NCBI RefSeq assembly: GCF_030680935.1 | Contig: NZ_JAUXUP010000007.1 | Coordinates: 1-64,000 of the forward strand | Direction: 5' to 3' | Source: Polaromonas sp. | Lineage (GTDB): Bacteria; Pseudomonadota; Gammaproteobacteria; Burkholderiales; Burkholderiaceae_C | DNA: 64,000 nt | In this document: positions 43,019-52,924 of the stretch, piece after piece | Numbering within the stretch: the stretch's first letter is position 1 | Layout: each line of letters opens with the position of its first letter | Program-made: the position numbers and the translations under genes | Notes under the pieces: generated by a model | Databases searched by the model: none | What the model was told of the DNA's origin: nothing | The model's input: only the letters and a program-made list of their open reading frames with translations

Positions 43019-44337
43019 ACCGCAGCCTCCGCCATCACCTTCTTCCAGTAGGCATACATGCTGCGGATCAAGGTCTCTGTCACCATGTGCTCCGTCATCT
43101 CGGTACCGGTACCGCCGAGCTCACACAAGGTGGAGCCGGTCACGCCGGCCTGTCGGAACCCGTCCTGGCTGAACTCAATGACCTCGCCGTCGTCAGCACT
43201 GACAAAACCCGCCGGACCGAACAGGTTGGCCTGGCGCAGGCGGCGCTGGGTCATCTCCGGCGGGTCGTCGGCAAAACCGAAATGGGTCCAGACAAAGTCA
43301 AACTCGCCTTCGCCGCGCGGCACGATGTGGCGCGTGCTCAGCGAGTTGACCTGCTGCTGGATGATCAGGCCGGGAAACAGCGTGATCATGGTCACGGTCG
43401 GCGTGATGTCGCTGCCGGGGTTCGATGGGTCATCCACCTTCCACCAGGCCTCGGGCACCACGTCGAGCAGCCGGTCGTCGTGCAGCGTCATGCCGGCCTT
43501 GAACGAAGTCACGCCTTCTGTCACCGCCGCCTGCCCACCCTCGTTGCGGCGCGAAATCATCACCGCATGACGGCCATGCGCATCCATCACCATGCGGCTT
43601 TTCTGGTCGGCACGCCACAAGCCAAAAGTCACAAACCAGGTGTGCAGCAGGCCGGGGTGGTAGGGGTCCTTGATGTTTTCCATCATCAGCTTCCAGTTGC
43701 CCGGAATACGCTGGCGGTTGTAACCCAGCAGCGTGAGCTGCCGGCCCTTGAAGATGCGGTCCAGCCAGGGCATGACGTTCGCACCCAGATAGTCTTCCAG
43801 CGGCTCGGCCGCCTCGCTGAAGCTTGCAAACACCAGTCCGTGCAGCACAGCAACACGCAGTTTGGTCAGGCCGTGTTCTTTCAGGTCAAAGCCTTCAGGC
43901 ATGCCCCCGTTGATACAGTCGCCGTCTTTCACGCCGTCCTTGAAAGGCAGGCCGGCCAGGTCGCCGTTGAGCTTGTAGGTCCACTGATGGTAGGGGCAGA
44001 CAAAGCTGCGGGCATTGCCTTGCGGGTTCTGGCAGAAGCGCACACCGCGGTGCGCGCAGCGGTTTTCAACCACGCGTATGCCGTGGTCCGTGGCCCGGTC
44101 TTTGGGCGCCACCCGGTCGCGCACCAGAATCACCTGGCGCTCGCCCACATGGCTGAGCTTGAAGTCGCCGGTGTTGGGGATTTCGACCTCCAGCCCGACG
44201 TAACCCCAGTGCGGGCCATAAAAAATTTTATCCAGCTCGCGCTGATACAGCTGGGCGTCGGTGTAGGCCCAAAAGGGCACGCGGCTGGAGCCAGGCTGGC
44301 TCCAGCGTGAAAGGGTTTGTGGTGCGTTCATCTGCAA
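43015..44337 (-). CDS. Aromatic-ring-hydroxylating dioxygenase large (alpha) subunit
   Basis: 440 residues. Rieske [2Fe-2S] site with CAHRGVRFC and CPYHQWTY (about residues 90-116); mononuclear iron site NWKLMMENIKDPYHPGLLH. The substrate cannot be told from sequence; salicylate or other benzoate-type acids are possible. No ferredoxin or reductase gene is adjacent, so electrons must come from elsewhere. Divergent from a hydrolase gene. Confidence 0.92.
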   Translation of the reverse strand: MQMNAPQTLSRWSQPGSSRVPFWAYTDAQLYQRELDKIFYGPHWGYVGLEVEIPNTGDFKLSHVGERQVILVRDRVAPKDRATDHGIRVVENRCAHRGVRFCQNPQGNARSFVCPYHQWTYKLNGDLAGLPFKDGVKDGDCINGGMPEGFDLKEHGLTKLRVAVLHGLVFASFSEAAEPLEDYLGANVMPWLDRIFKGRQLTLLGYNRQRIPGNWKLMMENIKDPYHPGLLHTWFVTFGLWRADQKSRMVMDAHGRHAVMISRRNEGGQAAVTEGVTSFKAGMTLHDDRLLDVVPEAWWKVDDPSNPGSDITPTVTMITLFPGLIIQQQVNSLSTRHIVPRGEGEFDFVWTHFGFADDPPEMTQRRLRQANLFGPAGFVSADDGEVIEFSQDGFRQAGVTGSTLCELGGTGTEMTEHMVTETLIRSMYAYWKKVMAEAAV

Positions 44338-44474
44338 GTGTCTCCGGCGCGGCAGCCATCTGGCACCGCTTTGGGATAAATAATACGCTCACTTACTACT
44401 TTTGACCAAGGGGCGCCAGGGACCCACTGGTTTTCCAGCATGTCCCGCGCCTCAACGCCGCTTAACATCGCGAC

Positions 44475-45815
44475 ATGAATCTGAATCTGCCCCTTTATTC
44501 CATCCTTGCTTGCGTTGTGTGGGTCGGCTACGGCTGCGCAGCACCGCGTGTCCAGGCCCCACCACCACAACTGCAGGCCTGCCCGGCCGAGATTCCTGGC
44601 GGGGCACGATGTTATGGCGGTGAAGATGGGCGCGGTGCGTTTTACCGTATCGCCATCCCCGCCAATTGGGACAAACAGGTACTGGTGATGCATGCCCACG
44701 GCGGGCCGGCCGACACCGGTCCCGCCAAAGCCGAACGCAGTGAAGAAGACCTCAAACGCTGGGCGGTGACTGTCAAGGCTGGTTATGCCTGGGCTGGCTC
44801 CAGTTACCGCCGTGGCGGCTACGGCGTGACCATGGCCGCAGAAGATACCGAGCGCCTGCGACAGATTTTTGTGCAGCATTTTGGCGCGGCCCGCCGCACG
44901 CTGCTGCACGGACAAAGTTACGGTGGCGGCGTGGCTTCCAAAGCCGCAGAAATTTATGCCACGGCGGCCGGCCAGCGCGGCCCCTACGATGGCGTGCTTC
45001 TGACCAACAGCGTATTCGGTGGGGGGCAGCTGGCCTACACCTTCCGGCTCGATCTGCGGGCGGTTTATCAATACGTGTGCAAAAACCATCCCAAACCCGA
45101 TGAGGTGCAATATCCCCTCTGGCAGGGCTTGCCAATGGATGCCACCCTGACCCGCGCCGAACTGCAGTCACGGATCGACGACTGCACGGGGGTGCGCAAA
45201 CCTGCCGCCCAACGCAGCGCGCAGCAAGCTGCCAATCTCTCCACCATCACCCGAGTGGTGAATATCCGCGAGCAATCCCTGATCGGTCACCTGAACTTCG
45301 CCACCTGGCTGTTTCGCGACCTGACGCAGCTGCGCCTGGGAAATCGCAACCCGTTTGACAACTCAACGGCGGTGTACAGCGGCTCGCCCAACGATGCCGC
45401 CCTCAACGCCGGTGTGTTGCGTTACAAGGCCGATCCGCAAGCCGTGGCCGAACTAGCCAAAGACAGCGCACCCGACGGGCGGGTGAATGTGCCGACCCTC
45501 ACCCTGCACGCTGCAAACGACCCGACCGCCTTTGTCGAGCTGGAATCGGCCTACCGGGATGTGCGTGAGCGCGCCGGCACCGGACACCTGCTGATGCAGA
45601 CCTTCACGGACGAATCCGAACACAGCTACTTGGCAGAAGCGCAATACCCCGCGATGTTTACCGCGCTGCTGGACTGGGTCAACAAGGGCGACAAACCCAC
45701 GCCGCAGAAAGTGCTGGCCCTCTGCCGCGGCTATGAGGCCACGTACGGCAAGGGCTGCCGCATCCAGCCCGACTACCGCAGCCCGCCACTGTCAAGCCGC
45801 GTCACGCCACGGTAA
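44475..45815 (+). CDS. Secreted alpha/beta-hydrolase-like lipoprotein
   Basis: 446 residues. Signal peptide with possible lipobox (VGYGCAAP). Alpha/beta-hydrolase core with LVMHAHGGP (oxyanion region), nucleophile elbow LLHGQSYGGGVASKAA (G-x-S-x-G) and a His near the C-terminus (ESEHSYLAE). Two Cys pairs may form disulfides. Family and substrate not recognised; hydrolase of esters or peptides is likely. Monocistronic by context, opposite the dioxygenase pair. Confidence 0.75.
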   Translation: MNLNLPLYSILACVVWVGYGCAAPRVQAPPPQLQACPAEIPGGARCYGGEDGRGAFYRIAIPANWDKQVLVMHAHGGPADTGPAKAERSEEDLKRWAVTVKAGYAWAGSSYRRGGYGVTMAAEDTERLRQIFVQHFGAARRTLLHGQSYGGGVASKAAEIYATAAGQRGPYDGVLLTNSVFGGGQLAYTFRLDLRAVYQYVCKNHPKPDEVQYPLWQGLPMDATLTRAELQSRIDDCTGVRKPAAQRSAQQAANLSTITRVVNIREQSLIGHLNFATWLFRDLTQLRLGNRNPFDNSTAVYSGSPNDAALNAGVLRYKADPQAVAELAKDSAPDGRVNVPTLTLHAANDPTAFVELESAYRDVRERAGTGHLLMQTFTDESEHSYLAEAQYPAMFTALLDWVNKGDKPTPQKVLALCRGYEATYGKGCRIQPDYRSPPLSSRVTPR

Positions 45816-45818
45816 ACC

Positions 45819-46469
45819 CTAAGCTGGGGTGGGTTTGCGGCGGCTGGCCTTCCAGGCGCCGTAAAGCACGACCACGCCCGGGATCAAAATCATGGCCCAG
45901 ATGATTTTGCTCAGGTTGGCTTGCACCCACGGCAGATTTCCGAAGAAGTAGCCGGCACTGGTGAGACCCACCACCCAGATCAATGCACCCACCACGTTGT
46001 AGGCGGTGAACTTCGCGCGGTTCATCTCGGCCACACCCGCCACAAAGGGCGCAAAGGTGCGTAAAAAAGGCATGAAACGCGCCAGGATGATGGTGATGCC
46101 ACCATAACGTTCGTAAAAATCATGCGCCTGGTTAAACGCACGTTTGTTGAAAAAGCGCGACTGCTCCCACTGAAACACCTTGGGGCCAAAGTAACGTCCC
46201 ACCGAATAATTGCACTGGTCACCCAGAATCGCAGCCACCACCAGCAGCCCCATGGCCAACGGCAGGCTCAGCAGGCCAATGCCACACAGGGCGCCCACCA
46301 CAAAGAGCAGCGAGTCCCCCGGCAAAAAGGGCATGACCACTACACCGGTCTCCACAAAAATAATCAGGAACAGCAGGGCATAGACCCACATGCCGTAACT
46401 GCGGGTGAAAGCCTCCAGGTGTTTGTCCACGTGGAGGATGAAGTCCATTAGAAAGGCGAGAATTTCCAT
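45819..46469 (-). CDS. DedA family membrane protein
   Basis: 216 residues, DedA/VTT superfamily: FVETGVVVMPFLPGDSLLF, LGDQCNYSVGRYFG, and the signature ARFMPFLRTFAPFVAGVAEMN. Four to five transmembrane helices. DedA proteins flip or support recycling of undecaprenyl phosphate and other lipids. Start 46469 gives a normal N-terminus; a longer in-frame extension is not needed. A perfect hairpin lies upstream at 46534-46561. Confidence 0.92.
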   Translation of the reverse strand: MEILAFLMDFILHVDKHLEAFTRSYGMWVYALLFLIIFVETGVVVMPFLPGDSLLFVVGALCGIGLLSLPLAMGLLVVAAILGDQCNYSVGRYFGPKVFQWEQSRFFNKRAFNQAHDFYERYGGITIILARFMPFLRTFAPFVAGVAEMNRAKFTAYNVVGALIWVVGLTSAGYFFGNLPWVQANLSKIIWAMILIPGVVVLYGAWKASRRKPTPA

Positions 46470-46533
46470 GGGGGGGATTTTGACATGGTGAAATTCCTTC
46501 AGCCTTTGCCAGCTTATATTGGCAAGCACTTCG

Positions 46534-46561
46534 AACAAGCCGGGTCTCGCCCCGGCTTGTT
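46534..46561. repeat. Perfect 11-bp hairpin in the dedA/mutL divergent gap
   Basis: AACAAGCCGGG (46534-46544) pairs exactly with CCCGGCTTGTT (46551-46561), 6-nt loop. No T tract on either strand, and it lies upstream of both divergent genes, so a terminator is unlikely; an operator or RNA leader structure is possible. Confidence 0.55.
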
Positions 46562-46677
46562 AGAGGAACATCAAGCGGGCTAGCTTGCGAAAAGGGCGAC
46601 GCTCCCCAGGCAAGCAGCCAAACCACAACCATTCGAAGCATCAGAAACGAAAAAAACACTTCCCCTAAAATCCCCAA

Positions 46678-48528
46678 GTGCCCCAATCCCCCCCTCCCCG
46701 CCGCCCCATCCGCGAACTACCCGACGAGTTGATCAGCCAGATTGCTGCTGGCGAGGTCGTGGAGCGCCCAGCCTCGGTGGTGCGCGAACTGGTGGACAAC
46801 GCGCTGGACGCGGGCGCCAAGCAGGTCACGGTGCGGCTACAGGCCGGCGGGGTGCGGCTGATCGCTGTCGAGGACGACGGTTCGGGCATTCCGCAGGGCG
46901 AATTGGCCGTCGCGCTCCGGCGCCATGCCACCAGCAAGATTTCGTCGCTACAAGACCTGGAGTCCGTCGGCACCATGGGCTTCAGGGGCGAGGCGCTGGC
47001 TGCGATCAATTCGATCGCCGACATGAGCCTGCTGTCGCGGACCGATGACGGCGACCCTGCGGGCCATGCATGGCTGCTGGATGGCCGCACGGGGGAGCTG
47101 AGCCCGGCGGCGCGCAGCCGCGGCACCACCGTGGAGGTGCGCGAGCTGTTTTTCGCCACACCGGCGCGCCGCAAGTTTCTCAAAACCGATGCCACCGAAC
47201 TGGCGCATTGCATTGAAGCGGTGCGGCGTCACGCCATGGTGCGGCCCGATGTCGGTTTTGCCATCTGGCACGAAGGCAAGCTGGTGGAACAGTGGCGTGC
47301 CTGCGCGGGTGATGACGCGCACGAGCGGCGTCTGGCCGATGTGTTGGGCAGCGAGTTGCTGGCCCAAAGCGTGGCGGTGGACTACAGCTCAGGCCAGGTG
47401 CGCGTCACCGGCCGGGCCGGCATCCCGGATGCGGCGCGATCCCGGGCCGACCAGCAGTTTGCTTACGTCAATGGCCGTTATGTGCGCGACAAGGTGCTGA
47501 CCCATGCCGCACGCAGCGCCTACGAAGACGTGTTGCACGGCCACCGCCAGCCGGTGTATGCGCTCTACGTGCGCCTGGACCCGACGAGGGTAGACGTCAA
47601 TGTGCACCCGACCAAGATAGAGGTGCGCTTTCGCGACAGCCGCGAGATCCACCAGGCGGTGCGGCATGCGGTTGAAAACGCGCTGGCTGCACCGCGAGCG
47701 GCAGCCGCCGCGCTGGCCGTTGCAACTATAGAGTCAAATCAGGCTCCAGCCCTTTCCCCATGGGCGCAACCAGCTATTAATTTCGGAGCAAATCAGGTCT
47801 ACAGGGCGAGCCCCCATGTCTCAGACTTTGAGGCGATGTGGCCCTCACCAAACCCCACTCGCCCAGAGGCTGTTGCAGGGTTTCACAGTCCAGAGGCTTC
47901 GACCAGCTCAGCCCGAACGGGTGCGAGCGACCTGCCCCCCGGCGACTGGCCGCTGGGCCGCGCCATCGCGCAGTTGCAGGGCATTTACATCCTGGCTGAA
48001 AACACCCAGGGACTGGTGGTGGTGGACATGCATGCGGCGCACGAACGCATTGTTTATGAGCGCCTGAAAAACCAGATGGACACGGCCAGCATCAGCAGCC
48101 AGCCGCTGCTGATTCCGGCCACCTTTGCGGCATCGCCACAAGAGGTGGCAGCAGCCGAGGCGCACATCGACACCTTGCAGGCGCTGGGCCTGGAGATCAC
48201 GCCGTTTTCGCCGCGCACGCTGGCGGTGCGTGCCGTACCGACCAGTCTGGCCCAGGGTGATGCAGTGGAACTGGCGCGCAGCGTGCTGGCCGAGCTGGCG
48301 CAGCACGAGGCCAGCACCGTGATCCAGCGCGCCCAAAACGAGTTGCTGTCCACCATGGCCTGCCACGGCGCAGTGCGCGCCAACCGCAAGCTGACCCTGG
48401 ACGAAATGAATGGCCTGCTGCGCCAGATGGAAGCCACGGACCGCTCGGACCAGTGCAACCATGGTCGCCCAACCTGGCGGCAGATCACGGTCAAAGAGCT
48501 GGACAGCCTGTTTTTGCGCGGGCGTTAA
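46678..48528 (+). CDS. mutL: DNA mismatch repair protein MutL, endonuclease type
   Basis: 616 residues. GHKL ATPase domain: IAAGEVVERPASVVRELVDN, DDGSGI, GFRGEAL. The C-terminal domain carries DMHAAHERIVYE, matching the metal-binding endonuclease motif DQHA(X)2E(X)4E, plus CNHGRPT (CPHGRP type) and CHGAVRA. It is therefore a nicking MutL as in MutH-less bacteria. The linker between domains (about residues 345-420) holds a family A repeat and a family C arm in frame. GTG 46678 is the likely start. Confidence 0.93.
   Translation: MPQSPPPRRPIRELPDELISQIAAGEVVERPASVVRELVDNALDAGAKQVTVRLQAGGVRLIAVEDDGSGIPQGELAVALRRHATSKISSLQDLESVGTMGFRGEALAAINSIADMSLLSRTDDGDPAGHAWLLDGRTGELSPAARSRGTTVEVRELFFATPARRKFLKTDATELAHCIEAVRRHAMVRPDVGFAIWHEGKLVEQWRACAGDDAHERRLADVLGSELLAQSVAVDYSSGQVRVTGRAGIPDAARSRADQQFAYVNGRYVRDKVLTHAARSAYEDVLHGHRQPVYALYVRLDPTRVDVNVHPTKIEVRFRDSREIHQAVRHAVENALAAPRAAAAALAVATIESNQAPALSPWAQPAINFGANQVYRASPHVSDFEAMWPSPNPTRPEAVAGFHSPEASTSSARTGASDLPPGDWPLGRAIAQLQGIYILAENTQGLVVVDMHAAHERIVYERLKNQMDTASISSQPLLIPATFAASPQEVAAAEAHIDTLQALGLEITPFSPRTLAVRAVPTSLAQGDAVELARSVLAELAQHEASTVIQRAQNELLSTMACHGAVRANRKLTLDEMNGLLRQMEATDRSDQCNHGRPTWRQITVKELDSLFLRGR
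47731..47793 (-). repeat. Dispersed repeat family A, copy 7 (in mutL linker)
   Basis: GAGTCAAATCAGGCTCCAGC, CCTTTCCCCATGGGCGCAAC, CAGCTATTAATTTCGGAGC: minus-strand full copy, translated in frame in the disordered MutL linker. Confidence 0.75.
47893..47924. repeat. Family C arm in mutL linker
   Basis: CAGAGGCTTCGACCAGCTCA then GCCCGAACGGG, matching the CTTCGACAAGCTCAGCCCGA arm at 31728-31750 with few changes. In frame. Confidence 0.55.
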
Positions 48529-48553
48529 GCGCTTGCCGGTTTGCCGGCCTGAT

Positions 48554-49036
48554 TCATCGCAGCCACCAGGCCAGTGCGCCTGCCAGGCAGCTCACCGAGG
48601 CCACCACAGTCAGGCCCGCGCGCAGGCCCAGCCAGGCGCTCAGACCGAGGCGGCGGTAGAGCGTACTATCCACCGCATAACAGGCGATCAGGGTCGCCGG
48701 CGCCAGCAGCAGGCCCCAGCGCGGGGGCAGCAAAACGGCCAGCCAGCCCAGCAGGCTGGGGCTCACGCCCCACAGCAGCTGCACCGCATCCGCCGCCTCC
48801 TCGCGCATGGCCAGACCCCAATGGATGCCCCCCAGAAAACTCGCGATCAGCGCGGCGTAAGCCAGCAGCGCGGCGCTTGGTAGTGGGTCCTGCAAGCCGA
48901 CCAGCCAGACAGCTGCCGCACCGGCGATGAAAGGAATCAACCCTGCCGCGCCGAGGGCGCGGGCGAGACTGGAAGGAGCAGTCGACAGGCCTGATCGGTC
49001 CAGAGCGCGGTCGGACGAAGAAAACTGAGGGGACAT
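48554..49036 (-). CDS. DUF3429 family membrane protein
   Basis: 160 residues, five hydrophobic helices after a Ser-rich N-terminus: LGAAGLIPFIAGAAAVWLV, LIASFLGGIHWGLAM (conserved GGIHWG) and LLWGVSPSLLGWLAVLLPP. DUF3429 function is unknown. ATG 49036 is used rather than the preceding GTG. Convergent with mutL. Confidence 0.85.
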   Translation of the reverse strand: MSPQFSSSDRALDRSGLSTAPSSLARALGAAGLIPFIAGAAAVWLVGLQDPLPSAALLAYAALIASFLGGIHWGLAMREEAADAVQLLWGVSPSLLGWLAVLLPPRWGLLLAPATLIACYAVDSTLYRRLGLSAWLGLRAGLTVVASVSCLAGALAWWLR

Positions 49037-49039
49037 CAC

Positions 49040-49100
49040 CCCAGTTTAGAACAAGCCCCCATACTTTTAATACCTTCACCAACCAGACATCAAGGGGGCT
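49040..49100. repeat. Possible degenerate family A copy
   Basis: ATACTTTTAATACCTTCACC followed by AACCAGACATCAAGGGGGCT loosely resembles the plus-strand family A core. Low confidence. Confidence 0.3.
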
Positions 49101-49164
49101 ACAAGACGCTGCAACAATCAGCATGCATGCGAACTTTTACGGCCTTTCTCACTCCATCTTGCTC

Positions 49165-50007
49165 ATGAAACGCTGGACTCTTTTTGCCGCCATGGTGCTG
49201 GCCGTGGGTATTGCCGTGCTGGCAGGCTGTAGCACGCTGGACGAGCGCCAGCGCGCCTGGATCTTCCAGCCCAGCGACCGCACCTGGGGCGGTGGACTGG
49301 CCGCTGCAGAGGGTATGGAAGATGTCTGGATCGACTTCCAGCCCAGGGCCGATGGCGAAACGGCCCGGCTGCATGGCCTGTGGCTGCCGGGGACGCGGCC
49401 GAATGCACCCGTTCTGCTGTACCTGCATGGCGCGCGCTACAACGTGACCGGCTCGGCCCCGCGCATGCGCCGCATGCAGGAGCTGGGCTTTTCCGTGCTG
49501 GGCGTGGACTACCGGGGTTTTGGCAAAAGCACGCAGGCGCTGCCCTCTGAAGAAACCGCCTACCAGGATGCGCGCGCAGCCTGGGACTGGCTGGCGAAAA
49601 AATACCCGGACCGGCCGCGTTATGTGTTTGGCCATTCACTGGGCGGGCCAATTGCGATTCACCTGGCCACCGAGGTCGATGACGAAAGTGGCACGATTGT
49701 GGAAGGCACTTTCACCTCGATTGCCGACGTGGTCAGTACCACCAAATGGGGTTGGGTGCCGGTGTCGATGCTGATCACCCAGCGTTTTGAGGCGGTGCGC
49801 AAGGTCGGAAAAATCGGCTCGCCACTGCTGGTGGCGCATGGCGGCGAAGATCGGCTGATCGCGCCCAGTCTGGGGCGCAAGTTGTATGAAGCGGCAGCGC
49901 AGCCCAAGCTGTTCATGCTGGTGGAAGGTGGCTCGCACCACAACACCAACTCGGTCGGCCAGTCGCAATACCGGCAAGCGCTGGCGCAGCTGTTCAGCTT
50001 GAAATAA
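49165..50007 (+). CDS. Alpha/beta-hydrolase lipoprotein
   Basis: 280 residues from ATG 49165, which gives a lipoprotein signal peptide (MKRWTLFAAMVLAVGIAVLA, lipobox LAGC). An upstream start at 49123 would bury it. Hydrolase motifs: LLYLHGARYN, GHSLGGPIAIHLA (nucleophile Ser), VAHGGEDRLIAP (Asp) and EGGSHHN (His). BEM46/YqiA-like membrane-anchored esterase; substrate unknown. Confidence 0.85.
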   Translation: MKRWTLFAAMVLAVGIAVLAGCSTLDERQRAWIFQPSDRTWGGGLAAAEGMEDVWIDFQPRADGETARLHGLWLPGTRPNAPVLLYLHGARYNVTGSAPRMRRMQELGFSVLGVDYRGFGKSTQALPSEETAYQDARAAWDWLAKKYPDRPRYVFGHSLGGPIAIHLATEVDDESGTIVEGTFTSIADVVSTTKWGWVPVSMLITQRFEAVRKVGKIGSPLLVAHGGEDRLIAPSLGRKLYEAAAQPKLFMLVEGGSHHNTNSVGQSQYRQALAQLFSLK

Positions 50008-50076
50008 CACCCGCAGACAGAAGACCGCGCGCCGGTGACCCACAGGGAAAGGGATCGATCTGCTACGCTCAGATCA

Positions 50077-51339
50077 ATGTCTGTCACGCCCCCTGTTGCC
50101 TCTCCGCTGATACCCCCGCAAAGTGCGGCGCCTACCGCCATGTCACCCGCACTGGTGGTGCTGTTGCTGTCGCTGTTGCTGGGCATACAGCCGATCACCA
50201 CCGACCTCTATCTACCGGCACTGCCAGCCCTCACCGAAGGTTTTGGCGCCAGCATGGGGCAATCGCAACTCACCCTCAGCGCCTTGCTGCTGGCGTTTGG
50301 CGTGTCGCAATTGTTCTGGGGCCCGCTGTCTGACCGTTTTGGCCGCCGCCCCATTCTGCTGTGGGGTCTGGGTGCTTATGTGCTGGCGGCCATCGGCAGC
50401 GCGTTCGCGCCGTCAATGGCATTGCTGATCATCTGGCGCATCGTCCAGGGCGCGGCCATGGGCGCGGCCGTCATGTGTGCGCGTGCCATCGTGCGCGACC
50501 TGTACACCCCGCTGGCGGCGGCCCGCGCCATGTCGCGCGGCCTGACCGGACTGGGTGTGATCGCCTGCCTGAGCGCGCCGCTGGGCGGCCTGCTGTCGGA
50601 CCTGTTCAACTGGCGCGTGGCGCTGCTGGCCACGGCGGTATTTGGGGCAGTTGCCCTGGGCCTGGTGGCGCTCCGGTTTGAAGAAAGCGCGGCGCACAAA
50701 AACCCGCGCGCACTTCAGCCCGGCACGCTGGTACGCACCTGGTGGGCCATCCTGCGGCACCCGACCTTTGTGGCGTTTGCGCTGCTGTCAACTGCCTCTT
50801 ACGGCGGCCTCTTCACCTTTCTGGCCGCCTCGTCCTTTGTGTTTATCCGGGTGCTGGGCCTGTCCAAAACAGAGTACGGCCTGGTGATGTTTTCCATGGC
50901 GCTGGTGTATGTGCTTGGCACCTTCTGGTGCCGCCGCCTGCTGCCGCGTTTCGGCGTACGCCGTTCAGTGGCAATTGCCGCCGTGCTGACGCTTGCCGGC
51001 GGGCTGCTGATGGCTGCGCTGGCCTGGGCCGGTCTGCACAACGTCTGGGCGCTGTTGCTGCCTTTTTACCTGTTCATGTTTGCGCATGGCGTGCACCAGC
51101 CCTGCAGCCAGAGCGGCGCGGTGGTGCCGTTTCCGCACGCCGCCGGTGCAGCTTCTGCACTCAGTGGTTTCCTGATGATGATTGCCGCTTTTGCGATGGG
51201 TGGCTGGCTTGGCAGCCACATGGACGGCACGGTGTATCCGCTGGCCTACGGCGTGTGTTTCTGGAGTGTCTGCATTGCCGCCATCTCCTGGACGGTGGTA
51301 CAAAAACATGGCGAGCCGGCCCCGCCAGGCCGGGCCTGA
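50077..51339 (+). CDS. Bcr/CflA-type MFS efflux transporter
   Basis: 420 residues, 12 helices. Motif A variant [16 protein letters not shown], early [15 protein letters not shown] typical of Bcr/CflA drug-proton antiporters, and [10 protein letters not shown] in the loop. Substrate unknown (bicyclomycin/sulfonamide-like in relatives). Start 50077 chosen. The stop overlaps the miaA start (TGATG). Confidence 0.92.
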   Translation: MSVTPPVASPLIPPQSAAPTAMSPALVVLLLSLLLGIQPITTDLYLPALPALTEGFGASMGQSQLTLSALLLAFGVSQLFWGPLSDRFGRRPILLWGLGAYVLAAIGSAFAPSMALLIIWRIVQGAAMGAAVMCARAIVRDLYTPLAAARAMSRGLTGLGVIACLSAPLGGLLSDLFNWRVALLATAVFGAVALGLVALRFEESAAHKNPRALQPGTLVRTWWAILRHPTFVAFALLSTASYGGLFTFLAASSFVFIRVLGLSKTEYGLVMFSMALVYVLGTFWCRRLLPRFGVRRSVAIAAVLTLAGGLLMAALAWAGLHNVWALLLPFYLFMFAHGVHQPCSQSGAVVPFPHAAGAASALSGFLMMIAAFAMGGWLGSHMDGTVYPLAYGVCFWSVCIAAISWTVVQKHGEPAPPGRA

Positions 51340-52283
51340 TGGCACCCCGCTGGATTGCCCTGACCGGGCCCACCGCTTGCGGCAAAACCGCTGCAGCCAT
51401 GGCGGTTGCGGCGCAGCACCCGGTAGACATCATCAGCGTTGATTCGGCCCTGGTGTACCGCGGCATGGACATCGGTACGGCCAAACCCACAGCCGCAGAA
51501 CTGGCTGCCGTACCGCACCACCTGATTGATATCCGTGACCCGCTCCAGGCCTACAGCGCGGCCGAGTTTGTGGCCGATGCCACGCGCCTGATTGACGACA
51601 TCCGCGCACGCGGCAGGCTGCCGCTGCTGGTGGGCGGCACCATGCTGTATCTCAAGGCCTTGCAGGACGGGCTGGACGACATGCCGCCTGCCGACGCCGC
51701 CGTGCGCGCCCAGCTGCTGGACGAGGCGGGCGTAAAAGGCTGGCCTGCCTTGCATGCCGAACTGGCCACCGTGGACGCGGTGACGGCGGCCCGGCTGGCA
51801 CCGAACGACTCGCAGCGTATATCCCGCGCACTGGAAGTGTTTCGCCTTACCGGCCAGCCACTGGCGTTTTTTCACCAGAAAAATGCTACCAAAACGATAG
51901 CTGGTTACGCAGACCCCGCAAGGGCTGGAGCCATTATTTCTCTGGAGCCCGATGACCGCACCTGGCTGCACCAGCGGATTGCCCAGCGCTTTGACGCCAT
52001 GCTGGCAGGCGGCTTTCTGGACGAGGTACGGGCCCTGCGCGCGCGCGGCGACTTACATGCTGACCTGCCATCCATGCGTTGTGTTGGTTACCGCCAGGCA
52101 TGGGAGGTATTGGACGGCAGCTCGCCCATGGCAGAGCTGCGCGACAAGGGTATTGCCGCCACACGCCAGCTGGCCAAACGCCAGATCACCTGGCTGCGCA
52201 GCATGCCCGAGCGCCGGGTAGTGGCCTGTGATGGGCCGGGCGCGGTGCAACAGGTCCTCGATATCGTGGATAAAAACACATGA
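51339..52283 (+). CDS. miaA: tRNA dimethylallyltransferase
   Basis: 314 residues. P-loop [43 protein letters not shown], and C-terminal [10 protein letters not shown] and [15 protein letters not shown]. It adds dimethylallyl to A37 of tRNAs reading UNN codons. A family A repeat (51883-51940) is read in frame near the end of the [12 protein letters not shown] region, encoding [20 protein letters not shown], a place where MiaA length varies. Coupled to the MFS gene upstream and the ABC gene downstream. Confidence 0.95.
   Translation: MAPRWIALTGPTACGKTAAAMAVAAQHPVDIISVDSALVYRGMDIGTAKPTAAELAAVPHHLIDIRDPLQAYSAAEFVADATRLIDDIRARGRLPLLVGGTMLYLKALQDGLDDMPPADAAVRAQLLDEAGVKGWPALHAELATVDAVTAARLAPNDSQRISRALEVFRLTGQPLAFFHQKNATKTIAGYADPARAGAIISLEPDDRTWLHQRIAQRFDAMLAGGFLDEVRALRARGDLHADLPSMRCVGYRQAWEVLDGSSPMAELRDKGIAATRQLAKRQITWLRSMPERRVVACDGPGAVQQVLDIVDKNT
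51883..51940 (+). repeat. Dispersed repeat family A, copy 8 (in miaA)
   Basis: ATGCTACCAAAACGATAGCT, GGTTACGCAGACCCCGCAAG, GGCTGGAGCCATTATTT: full-length copy, in frame inside miaA. Confidence 0.8.
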
Positions 52284-52924
52284 CGCTGACCGTCACCAAT
52301 CTCGCCAAGTATTACGGCGACGTCGCCGTGTTCAAAAACGTCTCGCTGCAGGTGGCGGCGGGCGAGTTTGTCGCCATCGTCGGTGAATCCGGCGTGGGCA
52401 AATCCACCCTGCTCAACTGCATGGCGGGTCTGGACAACTGGGACACCGGCGGCGTCAGCCTCGTCGGGCAAGACCTTGGCACGCTGGGCGATGACCAGCG
52501 CGCCCTGCTGCGGCGCGTCAATGTCGGTTTTGTGTTTCAGGCCTTCCATGTACTGCCGCATCTGGACGTGACGCAAAACGTCGCCCTGCCCCTGCTGCTG
52601 CTGGGCCAGCACGACGACGCGCGCGTGCAGGCCATGCTGACGGCAGTCGGGCTCGACGGCCTGGGCGCGCGTTTGCCCCAGCAGCTGTCGGGCGGGCAGT
52701 TGCAGCGCGTGGCGATTGCCCGCGCCCTGGTGCACCGCCCGCGCCTGTTGCTGGCTGACGAGCCCACCGGCAACCTGGACCCGACCACCGCCGCCAAAGT
52801 GATGGACGCGCTGGTGGCGCAAACGCGCGAACACGGCGCCTCGCTGGTACTGGTGACGCATTCCGGGGCGGCCGCCGAACGCGCAGACCGCGTCCTCAGA
52901 CTGACTGTGGAAGGAGTTTTTTGA
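52280..52924 (+). CDS. ABC transporter ATP-binding protein (LolD/YbbA-like)
   Basis: 214 residues. Walker [11 protein letters not shown]-loop [10 protein letters not shown], signature [15 protein letters not shown], Walker [13 protein letters not shown]. It overlaps miaA by 4 bases (ATGA). The partner permease is probably the FtsX-like protein at 54713, separated by two hydrolase genes; the arrangement recalls ybbA-ybbP with nearby tesA in E. coli. Substrate unknown, perhaps a lipid or lipoprotein. Confidence 0.93.
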   Translation: MTLTVTNLAKYYGDVAVFKNVSLQVAAGEFVAIVGESGVGKSTLLNCMAGLDNWDTGGVSLVGQDLGTLGDDQRALLRRVNVGFVFQAFHVLPHLDVTQNVALPLLLLGQHDDARVQAMLTAVGLDGLGARLPQQLSGGQLQRVAIARALVHRPRLLLADEPTGNLDPTTAAKVMDALVAQTREHGASLVLVTHSGAAAERADRVLRLTVEGVF

